Part shown: in pieces, positions 15,871-23,598 of the stretch
How the letters are laid out: the number at the start of each line of letters is the position of its first letter
Position numbering within the stretch: position 1 is the first letter of the stretch
Assembly: GCA_017642935.1 (NCBI GenBank)
Contig: JAEPOK010000001.1
Span: 806,001-870,000, forward strand
Direction of reading: 5' to 3'
DNA: 64,000 nt
Source of the DNA: Hyphomicrobiales bacterium
Lineage (GTDB): Bacteria; Pseudomonadota; Alphaproteobacteria; Rhizobiales; MH13
Program-made: the position numbers and the translations under genes
Notes under the pieces: model-generated
What the model saw: only the letters and a program-made list of their open reading frames with translations
Databases searched by the model: none
What the model was told of the DNA's origin: nothing

Positions 15871-17322
15871 ATGGCAATCCGCAACGTTCTGTTGATTGGC
15901 GTGGACCAAATGCGCAGCGATGTCGCTGGTCCAGGGAAGACGGTCCCGGCGGTGACGCCTGCGCTGGATAAGCTCTACGCGCAAAGCGCGAATTTCGCCC
16001 GTGCCTATGCGTCCTGTCCGCTTTGTTCGCCGGCCCGAGCTTCGATGTTCACCGGCGACTACGCCTTCCGCCACGGGATGGGCACCAATTGCGACATGTA
16101 TCATAGCTTGGCGACGGAACTGCCCGATCCGTCACGCTTGCTGCACCGCGTTTTCCAAGATGCCGGGTATCGGACGGGGTTTGTCGGCAAATGGCATGTC
16201 GGCACAACCAAAGGTCCGGCCAGCTTTGGCTTTGAGGGAATGGATCTGGCTGGCTATGGCAATGTCGCCATGTCGCCGGAATTCTTGTCCTACTTGGCGG
16301 ACAACGCTCTTTCTTATTCGGTGGAGCCGACTGTTTTTCTCAATCCCGATCGACAAACCATGCTGGCCGGCAATTGGAACGGGCCTGCAGCCTCAACCCC
16401 ATCCTATTACTTGACCGAACGGACCATCGATCTGCTGTCCGGCTACGCGGACGCCGACGCTCCGTTCTTTGCCACCGTTCAATATTGGGATCCCCACCAA
16501 CCTCATCTCGTGGCCGATGAATTTCGCGGGATCACAGACCGAGCCGCGATCTCGGCTTGGCCGAATTTCGCTGATGATCTCAACGGCAAGCCAAGGCGCG
16601 TTGGCCGCGAGCGGGATGACTTCTATCGATTGCACACTCGATCCGAAGACGAGCTAATCGCCTATATCGGGCACTATTGCGATCATATGGCGATGTTGGA
16701 CGCGCAGATCGGTCGGCTTCTGAGCTGGCTCGATGATAGCGGTCTCGCGGATGAAACGTTGGTTGTGTTCACCTCCGATCATGGCGACATGACCGGCGCC
16801 CATGGCGGCCTGATCGACAAAGGGCTGCTCTACGAAGAAGCGATCAAAATCCCGCTTCTCTTTCGTCATCGAAGCCTCGCGCCCGGCGAGCGTAATCAAC
16901 TCGCCATGAACATGGACATTCTGCCGACGGCGCTCGATTTACTCGACCTCGATTTACCACCTAGGCACGGGATGAGCCTTGCGCCGCAGCTCGAGGATCC
17001 AGAGGTGAGTGGACGCAACCAGATGCTGGTCGAATATCACGGGCTGCGCTTCCTTTATTCGCAGCGCGCTTTGCTTTTTCAGGATGGCTGGAAGTTCATC
17101 TTCACGCCCGGCGATGATGATGAACTGTATAATCTCAACAGCGATCCGGGCGAGATGAACAATCTGGCTGGCGACGCCGCAACAGCCGATGTTCTCGCAA
17201 GGTGCAGGGATAGCATGATTGCCGCGACGGCACGTTTGGACGATCCATTGCGAGACTGTGTGGCCAAGTTCAACGGGCATTGGAACACGGGTTCTGGCCA
17301 ATTTGATGCGACCCGGCTGTGA
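15871..17322 (+). CDS. Second sulfatase (type I, formylglycine-dependent)
   Basis: The 483-residue protein starts RNVLLIGVDQMRSD and has CSPAR at residues 52-56, so Cys52 is the predicted formylglycine. VGKWHVGTTKG and LVVFTSDHGDMTGAHGGLIDKG provide the remaining active-site and metal positions. It is only distantly similar to the sulfatase at 8808-10208, so the two probably act on different positions or substrates. No signal peptide is evident, so desulfation would follow import by the TRAP system encoded immediately upstream. Confidence 0.92.
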   Translation: MAIRNVLLIGVDQMRSDVAGPGKTVPAVTPALDKLYAQSANFARAYASCPLCSPARASMFTGDYAFRHGMGTNCDMYHSLATELPDPSRLLHRVFQDAGYRTGFVGKWHVGTTKGPASFGFEGMDLAGYGNVAMSPEFLSYLADNALSYSVEPTVFLNPDRQTMLAGNWNGPAASTPSYYLTERTIDLLSGYADADAPFFATVQYWDPHQPHLVADEFRGITDRAAISAWPNFADDLNGKPRRVGRERDDFYRLHTRSEDELIAYIGHYCDHMAMLDAQIGRLLSWLDDSGLADETLVVFTSDHGDMTGAHGGLIDKGLLYEEAIKIPLLFRHRSLAPGERNQLAMNMDILPTALDLLDLDLPPRHGMSLAPQLEDPEVSGRNQMLVEYHGLRFLYSQRALLFQDGWKFIFTPGDDDELYNLNSDPGEMNNLAGDAATADVLARCRDSMIAATARLDDPLRDCVAKFNGHWNTGSGQFDATRL

Positions 17323-17461
17323 GCTCGATCGACCTGACTGATATGGCAATCTCTACCTGTGATGGAACAAGGATCAGTTTGCAGGTCCCTTGACAGATCG
17401 CGTGTGGTGCGAGCCAATTGGCGTGGGCCGACGATAGTGTTTGTTTGAGCTGGGCTGCCTT

Positions 17462-18121
17462 ATGGCGAAAAAACCGATCTTCATTTCTCCCGACGCAGAG
17501 GACAACACTGGAGCCAATAAGGAAGGCAGCGATCCAGCGCCAACGCGGCTCTATCGCGACCCTGCCGAGACGACGCCACCCGACTTGCCGTCCCGTGTGG
17601 GCGATGCCACGCGCATTATTGCCTCAGAGCCGGCGAGCCCGGCTGGCGCAGGTGATCGGGTTGGTGATGCCACGCGTTTGGTTGAAACGGTTCCACCAGC
17701 ACCAGAGGTGACGCGTGTTTTGGCCGTAGAGCCCGCACCGGAAGCCAATGAACCCCTGGAATACGCCCAGCCTGCGAACCCAGTCGTTGGTTGGCTCGTT
17801 GTCGTCGATGGGCCGGGGCGTGGAAAAGACCTGTCTTTTGCCGTCGGCATGAACGCCATCGGTCGCGGTGGTGACAATGACGTGGTTGTCGATTTCGGCG
17901 ACGCCGAGATTGTGAGCAATGCACACGCCTACATCGTCTATGACGAAGAGGGGCGGTCTTATCATGCAACACATGCCGGGCAGAACAGCGTTGTGCGACT
18001 CAACGATGAACCCCTCCTGGAGGCCAAGGAAGTGCAAAGCGGCGACCAACTGCGTCTGGGAAGAACCACGTTGCGTTTGGTGACGCTGTGCGGTCCCGAT
18101 TTTGACTGGTCGGGCGACTGA
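17462..18121 (+). CDS. FHA domain protein with a Thr-Arg motif repeat linker
   Basis: The 219-residue protein starts at ATG 17462. Residues 1-105 are an acidic, proline-rich, probably disordered region with four Thr-Arg-hydrophobic motifs (Thr28, Thr50, Thr71, Thr84; two within repeated GDATR words). Residues about 110-210 form an FHA domain: GRGGDN 134-139, S152xxH155 and a QNSVVRLN loop in place of the usual S-x-N-G segment. FHA domains bind phosphothreonine. The gene heads a tight cluster with PP2C and other FHA genes (11-base gap), so it is probably a kinase substrate and adaptor in that circuit. Confidence 0.85.
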   Translation: MAKKPIFISPDAEDNTGANKEGSDPAPTRLYRDPAETTPPDLPSRVGDATRIIASEPASPAGAGDRVGDATRLVETVPPAPEVTRVLAVEPAPEANEPLEYAQPANPVVGWLVVVDGPGRGKDLSFAVGMNAIGRGGDNDVVVDFGDAEIVSNAHAYIVYDEEGRSYHATHAGQNSVVRLNDEPLLEAKEVQSGDQLRLGRTTLRLVTLCGPDFDWSGD

Positions 18122-18132
18122 GCACCGCGACC

Positions 18133-19206
18133 GTGACGGCCATCCCCACCGAGTTCGACGTTGCCAGCGCCATTTGGAAGGGCATGCGCCCCTACCAAGA
18201 GGACAGTCTGTCGACTGATTTTCATGCCGGTTCACCGAACGGCTTTGCCATTGTCGCCGATGGTATGGGTGGTCACGCAGCCGGTGATGTGGCGTCGAAC
18301 TTGGCGACCATTCACGGGTCCGGCGAACTGAAACTTGCCATGCAGCAGCTTGAAGGCAAGGCCGATGGCCTGCCCGAGGCATTGGGTGCTGCCATTGAAA
18401 AGGCCAATGGCGCGATTGCCGAGCGGGTTGGCGCTGACAGCCGGGTTGCCGGTATGGGCACCACTCTGTTGGCGCTCGCAATCAACGAGAACAAACTGTT
18501 TTGGGGCTCAGTTGGCGACAGCCCTTTGTATTTGGTCCGCGACGGCACCCTACGTCAGTTGAACCAGGACCACTCGATGGCACCGGTGATTGCCGCCATG
18601 GTGGAACGCGGCGAGATCACGCCTGATCAGGCCAAGCAGCACCCGGATCGCAATGCGCTGACGTCTGTTTTGATGGGCGAGCGGATCGAGAAACAAGACG
18701 TGCCGGAAACAGCGTTTGAGGTCATGCCGAAAGATGTGCTGATCGCAGCAAGTGACGGTCTGCAATTCCTGCCCGAAGAGCGAGTTTTGGAGCTGGTGAC
18801 GGCCGCGCTGCCGGCGTCCAGTTCAACGCTTTGCGATAAACTGATGGGCGCATTGAAGGAACTCGACGATCCGCACCAGGATAATTGCGCGATCGTAGTC
18901 GTTCAGATGCGCGCTGAAGCGGCAGAGGAGGCTGATGTTGTTGCAGATGAACCTGCTCCACCGGCTCGCGCCGACATTTCCCAAACGCGGATCGTGCCCG
19001 ATCAGCCAGACGCCGAAGCTCAGTCCGATGATGCCGTCCCACTGGTGCAGGATGCACACGAAACAGTGACGGAAGAACCACCGCAACCGGCGCCTGAACG
19101 CAAAGCGCCGTCAGAGTCCGCTGGCAGTTCGGTGATGAATTCCGGCGTCCTATTTTTGGTTGTCGGTCTTGCCGCCGTAGCGGCAGTCGCCTTGCTTCTT
19201 CGCTAA
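18133..19206 (+). CDS. PP2C-family Ser/Thr phosphatase with C-terminal membrane anchor
   Basis: The 357-residue protein begins at GTG 18133. The PP2C catalytic domain (residues about 8-255) has Asp24 in YQEDS, VADGMGGHAAGD with Asp43, GTTLLAL, SVGDSPLYL, S207-D208-G209 and D250-N251, so all metal-binding acids are present and the enzyme should be active. A proline- and acid-rich linker (260-330) includes Thr285-Arg-Ile-Val-Pro. The chain ends in one hydrophobic helix (about 333-356), predicting a tail-anchored inner-membrane phosphatase facing the cytoplasm. It would oppose the kinase encoded at 23599-25314. Confidence 0.93.
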   Translation: MTAIPTEFDVASAIWKGMRPYQEDSLSTDFHAGSPNGFAIVADGMGGHAAGDVASNLATIHGSGELKLAMQQLEGKADGLPEALGAAIEKANGAIAERVGADSRVAGMGTTLLALAINENKLFWGSVGDSPLYLVRDGTLRQLNQDHSMAPVIAAMVERGEITPDQAKQHPDRNALTSVLMGERIEKQDVPETAFEVMPKDVLIAASDGLQFLPEERVLELVTAALPASSSTLCDKLMGALKELDDPHQDNCAIVVVQMRAEAAEEADVVADEPAPPARADISQTRIVPDQPDAEAQSDDAVPLVQDAHETVTEEPPQPAPERKAPSESAGSSVMNSGVLFLVVGLAAVAAVALLLR

Positions 19207-19290
19207 CTTTGATAGGCGCGGGAACTTGGCTTTGAAGAAACAATTTGCATAGGTGTCGCTGTCGGGGCGGCGAATTGCTGGGGGAGCAGA

Positions 19291-20166
19291 ATGGGCAAGG
19301 CGCAAATATCGATATGGCAGGCCGCTTCCGGCGCGGTTTTGCTTTCCGCCTTGGAAATGCGATTGCCGGTTGTTCTCGGCCGACATGGGCCGAGCGACGC
19401 AGGCCGGCTGACCGATGCCGACGGCAAGGAAGTGTTGTTTGGCGCCGGGCTTGCAACACTATCGCGACATCACATGGACATCACCGTTTCTGACACCGGC
19501 GGCGCCTGCGTCATTGACCGCTCGAGCAACGGCGTTCAGCGCAAGATGCCTGGCGAACCCAACAGCCTGCTCGGTAAAGACGGCGTGGACAAATTACCGG
19601 TGGGCAGCCAGCGGCAATATGAGACGGTTGGGTTGGTCATCGAGATCAATCTGCCACATGCCTCGCGGCCATTGGAAGCCGGCGCCACCGGCGAGAAGAT
19701 CTATGCCGTCTATGACAGCGCCAGCGCCGGTCGACCCAAGGCGATTGATCTGACGGACGGTTATCTCTGTCTTATTCGCGATGCCAGTTCCGTGCGTATG
19801 GAACGACAGCCAGGGGCGTCGGCGGCAGAGGTTTTGCAGGGCGTGAAGGAAGCCCGCCAAGTCTGTCTGGCTGTGATCGGCGGCGATGATGACGGGCGGA
19901 CCATCGTCATACCGGGGCAAAACAGAAGCGTGATCTGCAACCGCCGATCGCTGCCGGAAAACACGCCCTTTGCCTTGGCGCACATGGACACGCTTGAAGT
20001 AGGCGGGATGGATTTGCGCATCATGGAGGAGGGCGGCGAGCAGCCGATTGTGTGCGTCAATCCCGATTGCCGGCAGATGAACGCCTACGAGGTCGGCGGC
20101 AACTGCCGCTATTGCGGCACCCGCCTCGGCGATGGCCGCACCCAGAAATTGCCGCTCGGAGCCTGA
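19291..20166 (+). CDS. Degenerate FHA-like protein with C-terminal zinc ribbon
   Basis: The 291-residue protein has an FHA-like N-terminal part: GRHG at 30-33, S58RHH61 and DRSSNGV at 76-82, close to the canonical GR, SRxH and S-x-N-G motifs. The middle (about 130-245) is unrecognised and may be a second FHA-like fold. The end carries four cysteines, 255, 260, 272 and 275 (CX4C-X11-CX2C), a zinc ribbon. The last residues, T284-Q-K-L-P, match the motif repeated in the other proteins of the cluster. It ends two bases before the next FHA gene. A scaffold or sensor role is inferred. Confidence 0.75.
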   Translation: MGKAQISIWQAASGAVLLSALEMRLPVVLGRHGPSDAGRLTDADGKEVLFGAGLATLSRHHMDITVSDTGGACVIDRSSNGVQRKMPGEPNSLLGKDGVDKLPVGSQRQYETVGLVIEINLPHASRPLEAGATGEKIYAVYDSASAGRPKAIDLTDGYLCLIRDASSVRMERQPGASAAEVLQGVKEARQVCLAVIGGDDDGRTIVIPGQNRSVICNRRSLPENTPFALAHMDTLEVGGMDLRIMEEGGEQPIVCVNPDCRQMNAYEVGGNCRYCGTRLGDGRTQKLPLGA

Positions 20167-20168
20167 CG

Positions 20169-22166
20169 ATGCTGACCTATCCCATTTTCTTTCAGGTCCA
20201 ACAAATCTCCGATCTCGGTCAGCCGATCGGCGAGGCCAGAACGCTCAAATGCGAAAGCCCAGGCGAGTTCACGGTCGGCAAGTCGAAAGACTGCGATGTC
20301 CAGTTGGATGGAGCATCGGTTTCGCGCCAGCATCTGGTTCTCATCCTTGGTGAAGATGATGTGCGCGTGCGCGATGAGGACAGCACCAATGGAACGTTCC
20401 TGAACGGAACGCGCGTCGCCGATGCCGACGTGGTTCCTGGCGATCAGATTGAACTGCCGGGATGGCATCTCATTTTGATGGGAGCCGAAAGCGCCCAGGC
20501 TGACCAGACGCCGAAGAGCGATGCCGTTGTTTTGAGCCGGCTGATCACCGGTGATTCAGGCGAGGTGGCCGTCCCGCCGCCAATCGATCCTTACACAGAG
20601 CTTTTTGGCGGCAAGGATGAGGTCGATGTCGAGGCGTTGGCCGCAAGCGGGTTTCCGATCAGCGAGGTGAAATTCTGCGCCGTTGGCGGCGGTCTTGGAT
20701 CGTTTGTTTGGGTCGATCATCTGCGCTGCTACGGCGTTCCAACCGACGACATCGCCGTCGTTGGCACCGAACGCAAATGCTATGAGACCTACAAGCGGTA
20801 CTGCAAAAACAGCCAGATCCCCGACCATGAACGGTTGCGTTCGAACTCGCTCTCGCGACCGGACAATATCTGGGGATTCCCAGGTTACGCCTTGCGTGAG
20901 GTGTTCAAGGGGCAAGCGTCCGGCATCAAGGGCGTTTTCAAGGTCTTCGGTGAGCCGGCGCTTGCTGAAAGCTACACACCGCGCGCCGGCGATGTCTTCG
21001 ACTCCCTGGATCGTGAAGCCAAACGCATCCAATGGGACGCGATGTATCGGCAAGGCCAGGTTCGCCGACTAAGAAAAACCAGCGATGGACGCTATTGCGT
21101 TGCCTATCAGCCTCGCGGTGAGGCGGCGGATGCCGGGCGTCCCAAGATGGCGCTGATCATCGCCGATGTCGTGCATCTGTCGACTGGTTATCCCGCGACG
21201 CGGTTTGTCGATGATTTCCAGGAATTTGTTGCCAACCACCCGGACAAGCGGCCTTTGGTTGCCAACGCCTATGAACCCCACGATCAGATCTACCGCACGA
21301 TCGAACAACGCCAGGAGCCAATTTTCGTTGTTGTGCGTGGGCGCGGTATTGTCGCCAGCCGTATCCTGCAGCGGCTCAGCGAGGCGCGTGCCAAGAACCC
21401 ACAAATCAAGATCATCCAATCCATGCGAAGCGCTCTGGGCGCACGTGACGGCGCGACTTATGGTCGGGCCAAGCGTGCGGTGATCAACAATGTTGAAATT
21501 CAGCCGTTCAATTGGCCGAAAGCGGCCTGGGGCGGCGATCTTCGGTTCGAGTATGAGAAAGCCGACGAGGCGCGCCGTGGTGAGATTCTCTCAACGCTGG
21601 GCGGAACATCCACGGCGCTGCGCTCTGATTGGGTGGCAATCGCCGAGCGCGGCACCGAAGAAGACTGGTATCGCGTTGTCTTTGGATCGATCAAAGAGCT
21701 TGATCCGGTGGAAGGCGCCGAAGACCGGATCCGGGTGTTGATCGAAACACCGGAAAAGCATCGCGAAGAACTCTTCGCTCACTACCTGATCGATTGCACC
21801 GGCTTAATCGCCGACATTCGCCGCTCGCCTTTCATGGCCGATCTTCTCGATACCTACGATCTGCCACGTAATCACGCCTATTCCGTACGTGGCGGTAAGG
21901 CTGAAAAGCGCGGACCGACAGGTTTGCAAGTCACCAATGATTTTGAGATCGGCGGATTGAAAAACGGCAAGGGCAGGGCCTATGCGGCTGGCACGATCAC
22001 CACGGGCGGCCCCTATCTTGCGGTCGATAGTTTTCTAGGCCTGCAATATTCCGCGCTGCGATCAGTCGACCACCTAGTCACTGAGAAGACGCACAAAGTC
22101 CGCGATCTGACACCTCTGCGCTCGATGACCCAATGGCTCAAATGGGCCGTCGGTAGCGCACCTTAG
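20169..22166 (+). CDS. FHA domain fused to a flavoprotein-like oxidoreductase domain
   Basis: From ATG 20169 the product is 665 residues; the frame is open upstream, but that part is another frame of the preceding gene. Residues 1-105 form a full FHA domain (G37, S52-R-x-H55, S72TNGT76). After a linker, residues about 165-665 look like a two-nucleotide-fold oxidoreductase: G173GGLGS178 in a strand-turn-helix, a second VVVRGRG fold near 387-393, D542CTG545, and a C-terminal ITTGGPYLAVDSFLGLQYSA segment like the FAD-closing region of N-hydroxylating or HI0933-like flavoproteins. A redox enzyme controlled by phosphothreonine binding is inferred. Catalytic identity is unknown. Confidence 0.7.
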   Translation: MLTYPIFFQVQQISDLGQPIGEARTLKCESPGEFTVGKSKDCDVQLDGASVSRQHLVLILGEDDVRVRDEDSTNGTFLNGTRVADADVVPGDQIELPGWHLILMGAESAQADQTPKSDAVVLSRLITGDSGEVAVPPPIDPYTELFGGKDEVDVEALAASGFPISEVKFCAVGGGLGSFVWVDHLRCYGVPTDDIAVVGTERKCYETYKRYCKNSQIPDHERLRSNSLSRPDNIWGFPGYALREVFKGQASGIKGVFKVFGEPALAESYTPRAGDVFDSLDREAKRIQWDAMYRQGQVRRLRKTSDGRYCVAYQPRGEAADAGRPKMALIIADVVHLSTGYPATRFVDDFQEFVANHPDKRPLVANAYEPHDQIYRTIEQRQEPIFVVVRGRGIVASRILQRLSEARAKNPQIKIIQSMRSALGARDGATYGRAKRAVINNVEIQPFNWPKAAWGGDLRFEYEKADEARRGEILSTLGGTSTALRSDWVAIAERGTEEDWYRVVFGSIKELDPVEGAEDRIRVLIETPEKHREELFAHYLIDCTGLIADIRRSPFMADLLDTYDLPRNHAYSVRGGKAEKRGPTGLQVTNDFEIGGLKNGKGRAYAAGTITTGGPYLAVDSFLGLQYSALRSVDHLVTEKTHKVRDLTPLRSMTQWLKWAVGSAP

Positions 22167-22179
22167 GGAGGCCAAGAGC

Positions 22180-22638
22180 ATGATTCCCACACTTGCTGGC
22201 CGCATTCAGACCCGGCTTTTTCTGTTTGTTTTTCTTGGACTTCCAATCACCGCGCTTTTTGCCTACGCGCACAATGGCTGGGCCTGGGACTGGGGTCAGG
22301 CGCAGATCTTCTTCTTGTTTCTGACCACGCTTCTTGGCGTCGGGCTGATCCTGGACTCGGTCTACATCTTCATCCAATCAGTGCGTTGGGACCGCGATTG
22401 GCCGTTCGCTTTTCAGTTCTTCTTTTCCATCATCGAGTTCGGCATCGTCGTCGGCCTGATGTTCAGCGATCTGATCCCTTGGCTGCCGATGGCGGGTGGA
22501 AAGGGGGCGATAGAGCTGCAGACTGTCACACTGCACTTTGCGAGCGTGTTCATCCCGTCTTTCCTGGCCCTTTTGGGTCCCCTGTCGGTGTTTTTCATCC
22601 GGTGGCGGTTCAAGGCCGGTCAGTTCGGGAAGCTCTAG
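22180..22638 (+). CDS. Four-helix integral membrane protein of unknown function
   Basis: The 152-residue protein has four strongly hydrophobic segments (about 13-30, 42-65, 78-98 and 118-140) separated by short polar loops with few charges. Start ATG 22180 follows GGGAGGCCAAGAGC. It is 13 bases after the FHA-oxidoreductase gene and 3 bases before the TSUP gene, so it is almost certainly co-transcribed with both. No family is recognised. It could be a membrane partner of the oxidoreductase or the exporter. Confidence 0.75.
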   Translation: MIPTLAGRIQTRLFLFVFLGLPITALFAYAHNGWAWDWGQAQIFFLFLTTLLGVGLILDSVYIFIQSVRWDRDWPFAFQFFFSIIEFGIVVGLMFSDLIPWLPMAGGKGAIELQTVTLHFASVFIPSFLALLGPLSVFFIRWRFKAGQFGKL

Positions 22639-22641
22639 GTC

Positions 22642-23580
22642 GTGAGCCGACTGGTCAAAACCTGGATACCCATTCACCTGGCGCTACTGGCGGCCGCCTA
22701 CGCGCTGTTGTTTTGGCAGTCCTCTCTCACCCTTGATGTCCTGCTCGGCCTTTGGTTCTTCGTGCCTGTCGGCGTGATGGGTGCGATCATCGCCAATGCG
22801 ACCGGTACGGGTGGCGGCGTGGTGTTTGTGCCAGTCTTTGCTGCGTTGCAAGACGGCGGCATTATGGTGCCAGACGCGCTGCTCAGCCTGTTGCCGCAAA
22901 ACGCCAATGAGGGCGTCGCCGTTTCTTTCACCATCCAATGCTTTGGCATGTCGATAGGGGCGTTGACTTGGGCCCATGCCATCTTCGTCAAAGACAGTCT
23001 GGCGTGGGATGAAAAGATTGCGCCGCACACGCTGCTTGCGCTGGCCGCAACACCACTGGCGACTGGCATTCCAGCACTTCTTCTCACCCAGGCCTTCATT
23101 GAGATCGATGGCGCTCAATTGATTGTTTGGTTTAAGTTTTTCTCGCTGGCACTGGGCATAATTCTACTGATTTTCACCTGGGTACAGCGCCATCAATCCG
23201 CTTTAGAACGTAAGCTGACCATCGGACCGGGCGAGCTGTGGGTATTGCTCCTGCTCGGTGCATTGGGCGGGGCGGTCACGGCCTTATTCTCGGTCGGCAT
23301 TGGCGAGTTTTTGGCGATCTATCTCATCCTGCGGCGCTTTCCGACAAAGGTTGCGATTGCGGTGGCCGTTTGGGTCTCGGTGATTTGCGTGTTCACCGGC
23401 TTTTGGGACAATTATTTTGCTGGTCTGGTTCGCCTGGAGATTGCACTGATTGCTGTGCCTGGTGCCATTCTCGGCGGCTTCCTCGCCAAGGGCATTGCTT
23501 CGCTGCTTGGATCGCTGTGGCTGAAAACGGCGGCATCCATATGGATTATCGCGTCAAGCGTCTACCTGCTCGTGACGTAG
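22642..23580 (+). CDS. TSUP (TauE/SafE) family anion exporter
   Basis: The 312-residue protein starts at GTG 22642 and has about eight membrane segments. It has the duplicated TSUP pattern of glycine-rich helices: GAIIANATGTGGGVVFVPVF in the first half and LGALGGAVTALFSVGIGEFLAIYLIL in the second. Characterised TauE/SafE members move sulfite, sulfoacetate or related organosulfur anions. Co-transcription with FHA and PP2C genes is unusual. The two sulfatases a few kilobases away make a sulfur-oxyanion role tempting, but that is inference. Confidence 0.87.
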   Translation: MSRLVKTWIPIHLALLAAAYALLFWQSSLTLDVLLGLWFFVPVGVMGAIIANATGTGGGVVFVPVFAALQDGGIMVPDALLSLLPQNANEGVAVSFTIQCFGMSIGALTWAHAIFVKDSLAWDEKIAPHTLLALAATPLATGIPALLLTQAFIEIDGAQLIVWFKFFSLALGIILLIFTWVQRHQSALERKLTIGPGELWVLLLLGALGGAVTALFSVGIGEFLAIYLILRRFPTKVAIAVAVWVSVICVFTGFWDNYFAGLVRLEIALIAVPGAILGGFLAKGIASLLGSLWLKTAASIWIIASSVYLLVT

Positions 23581-23598
23581 CGTTCGATGCGTTTCGCC

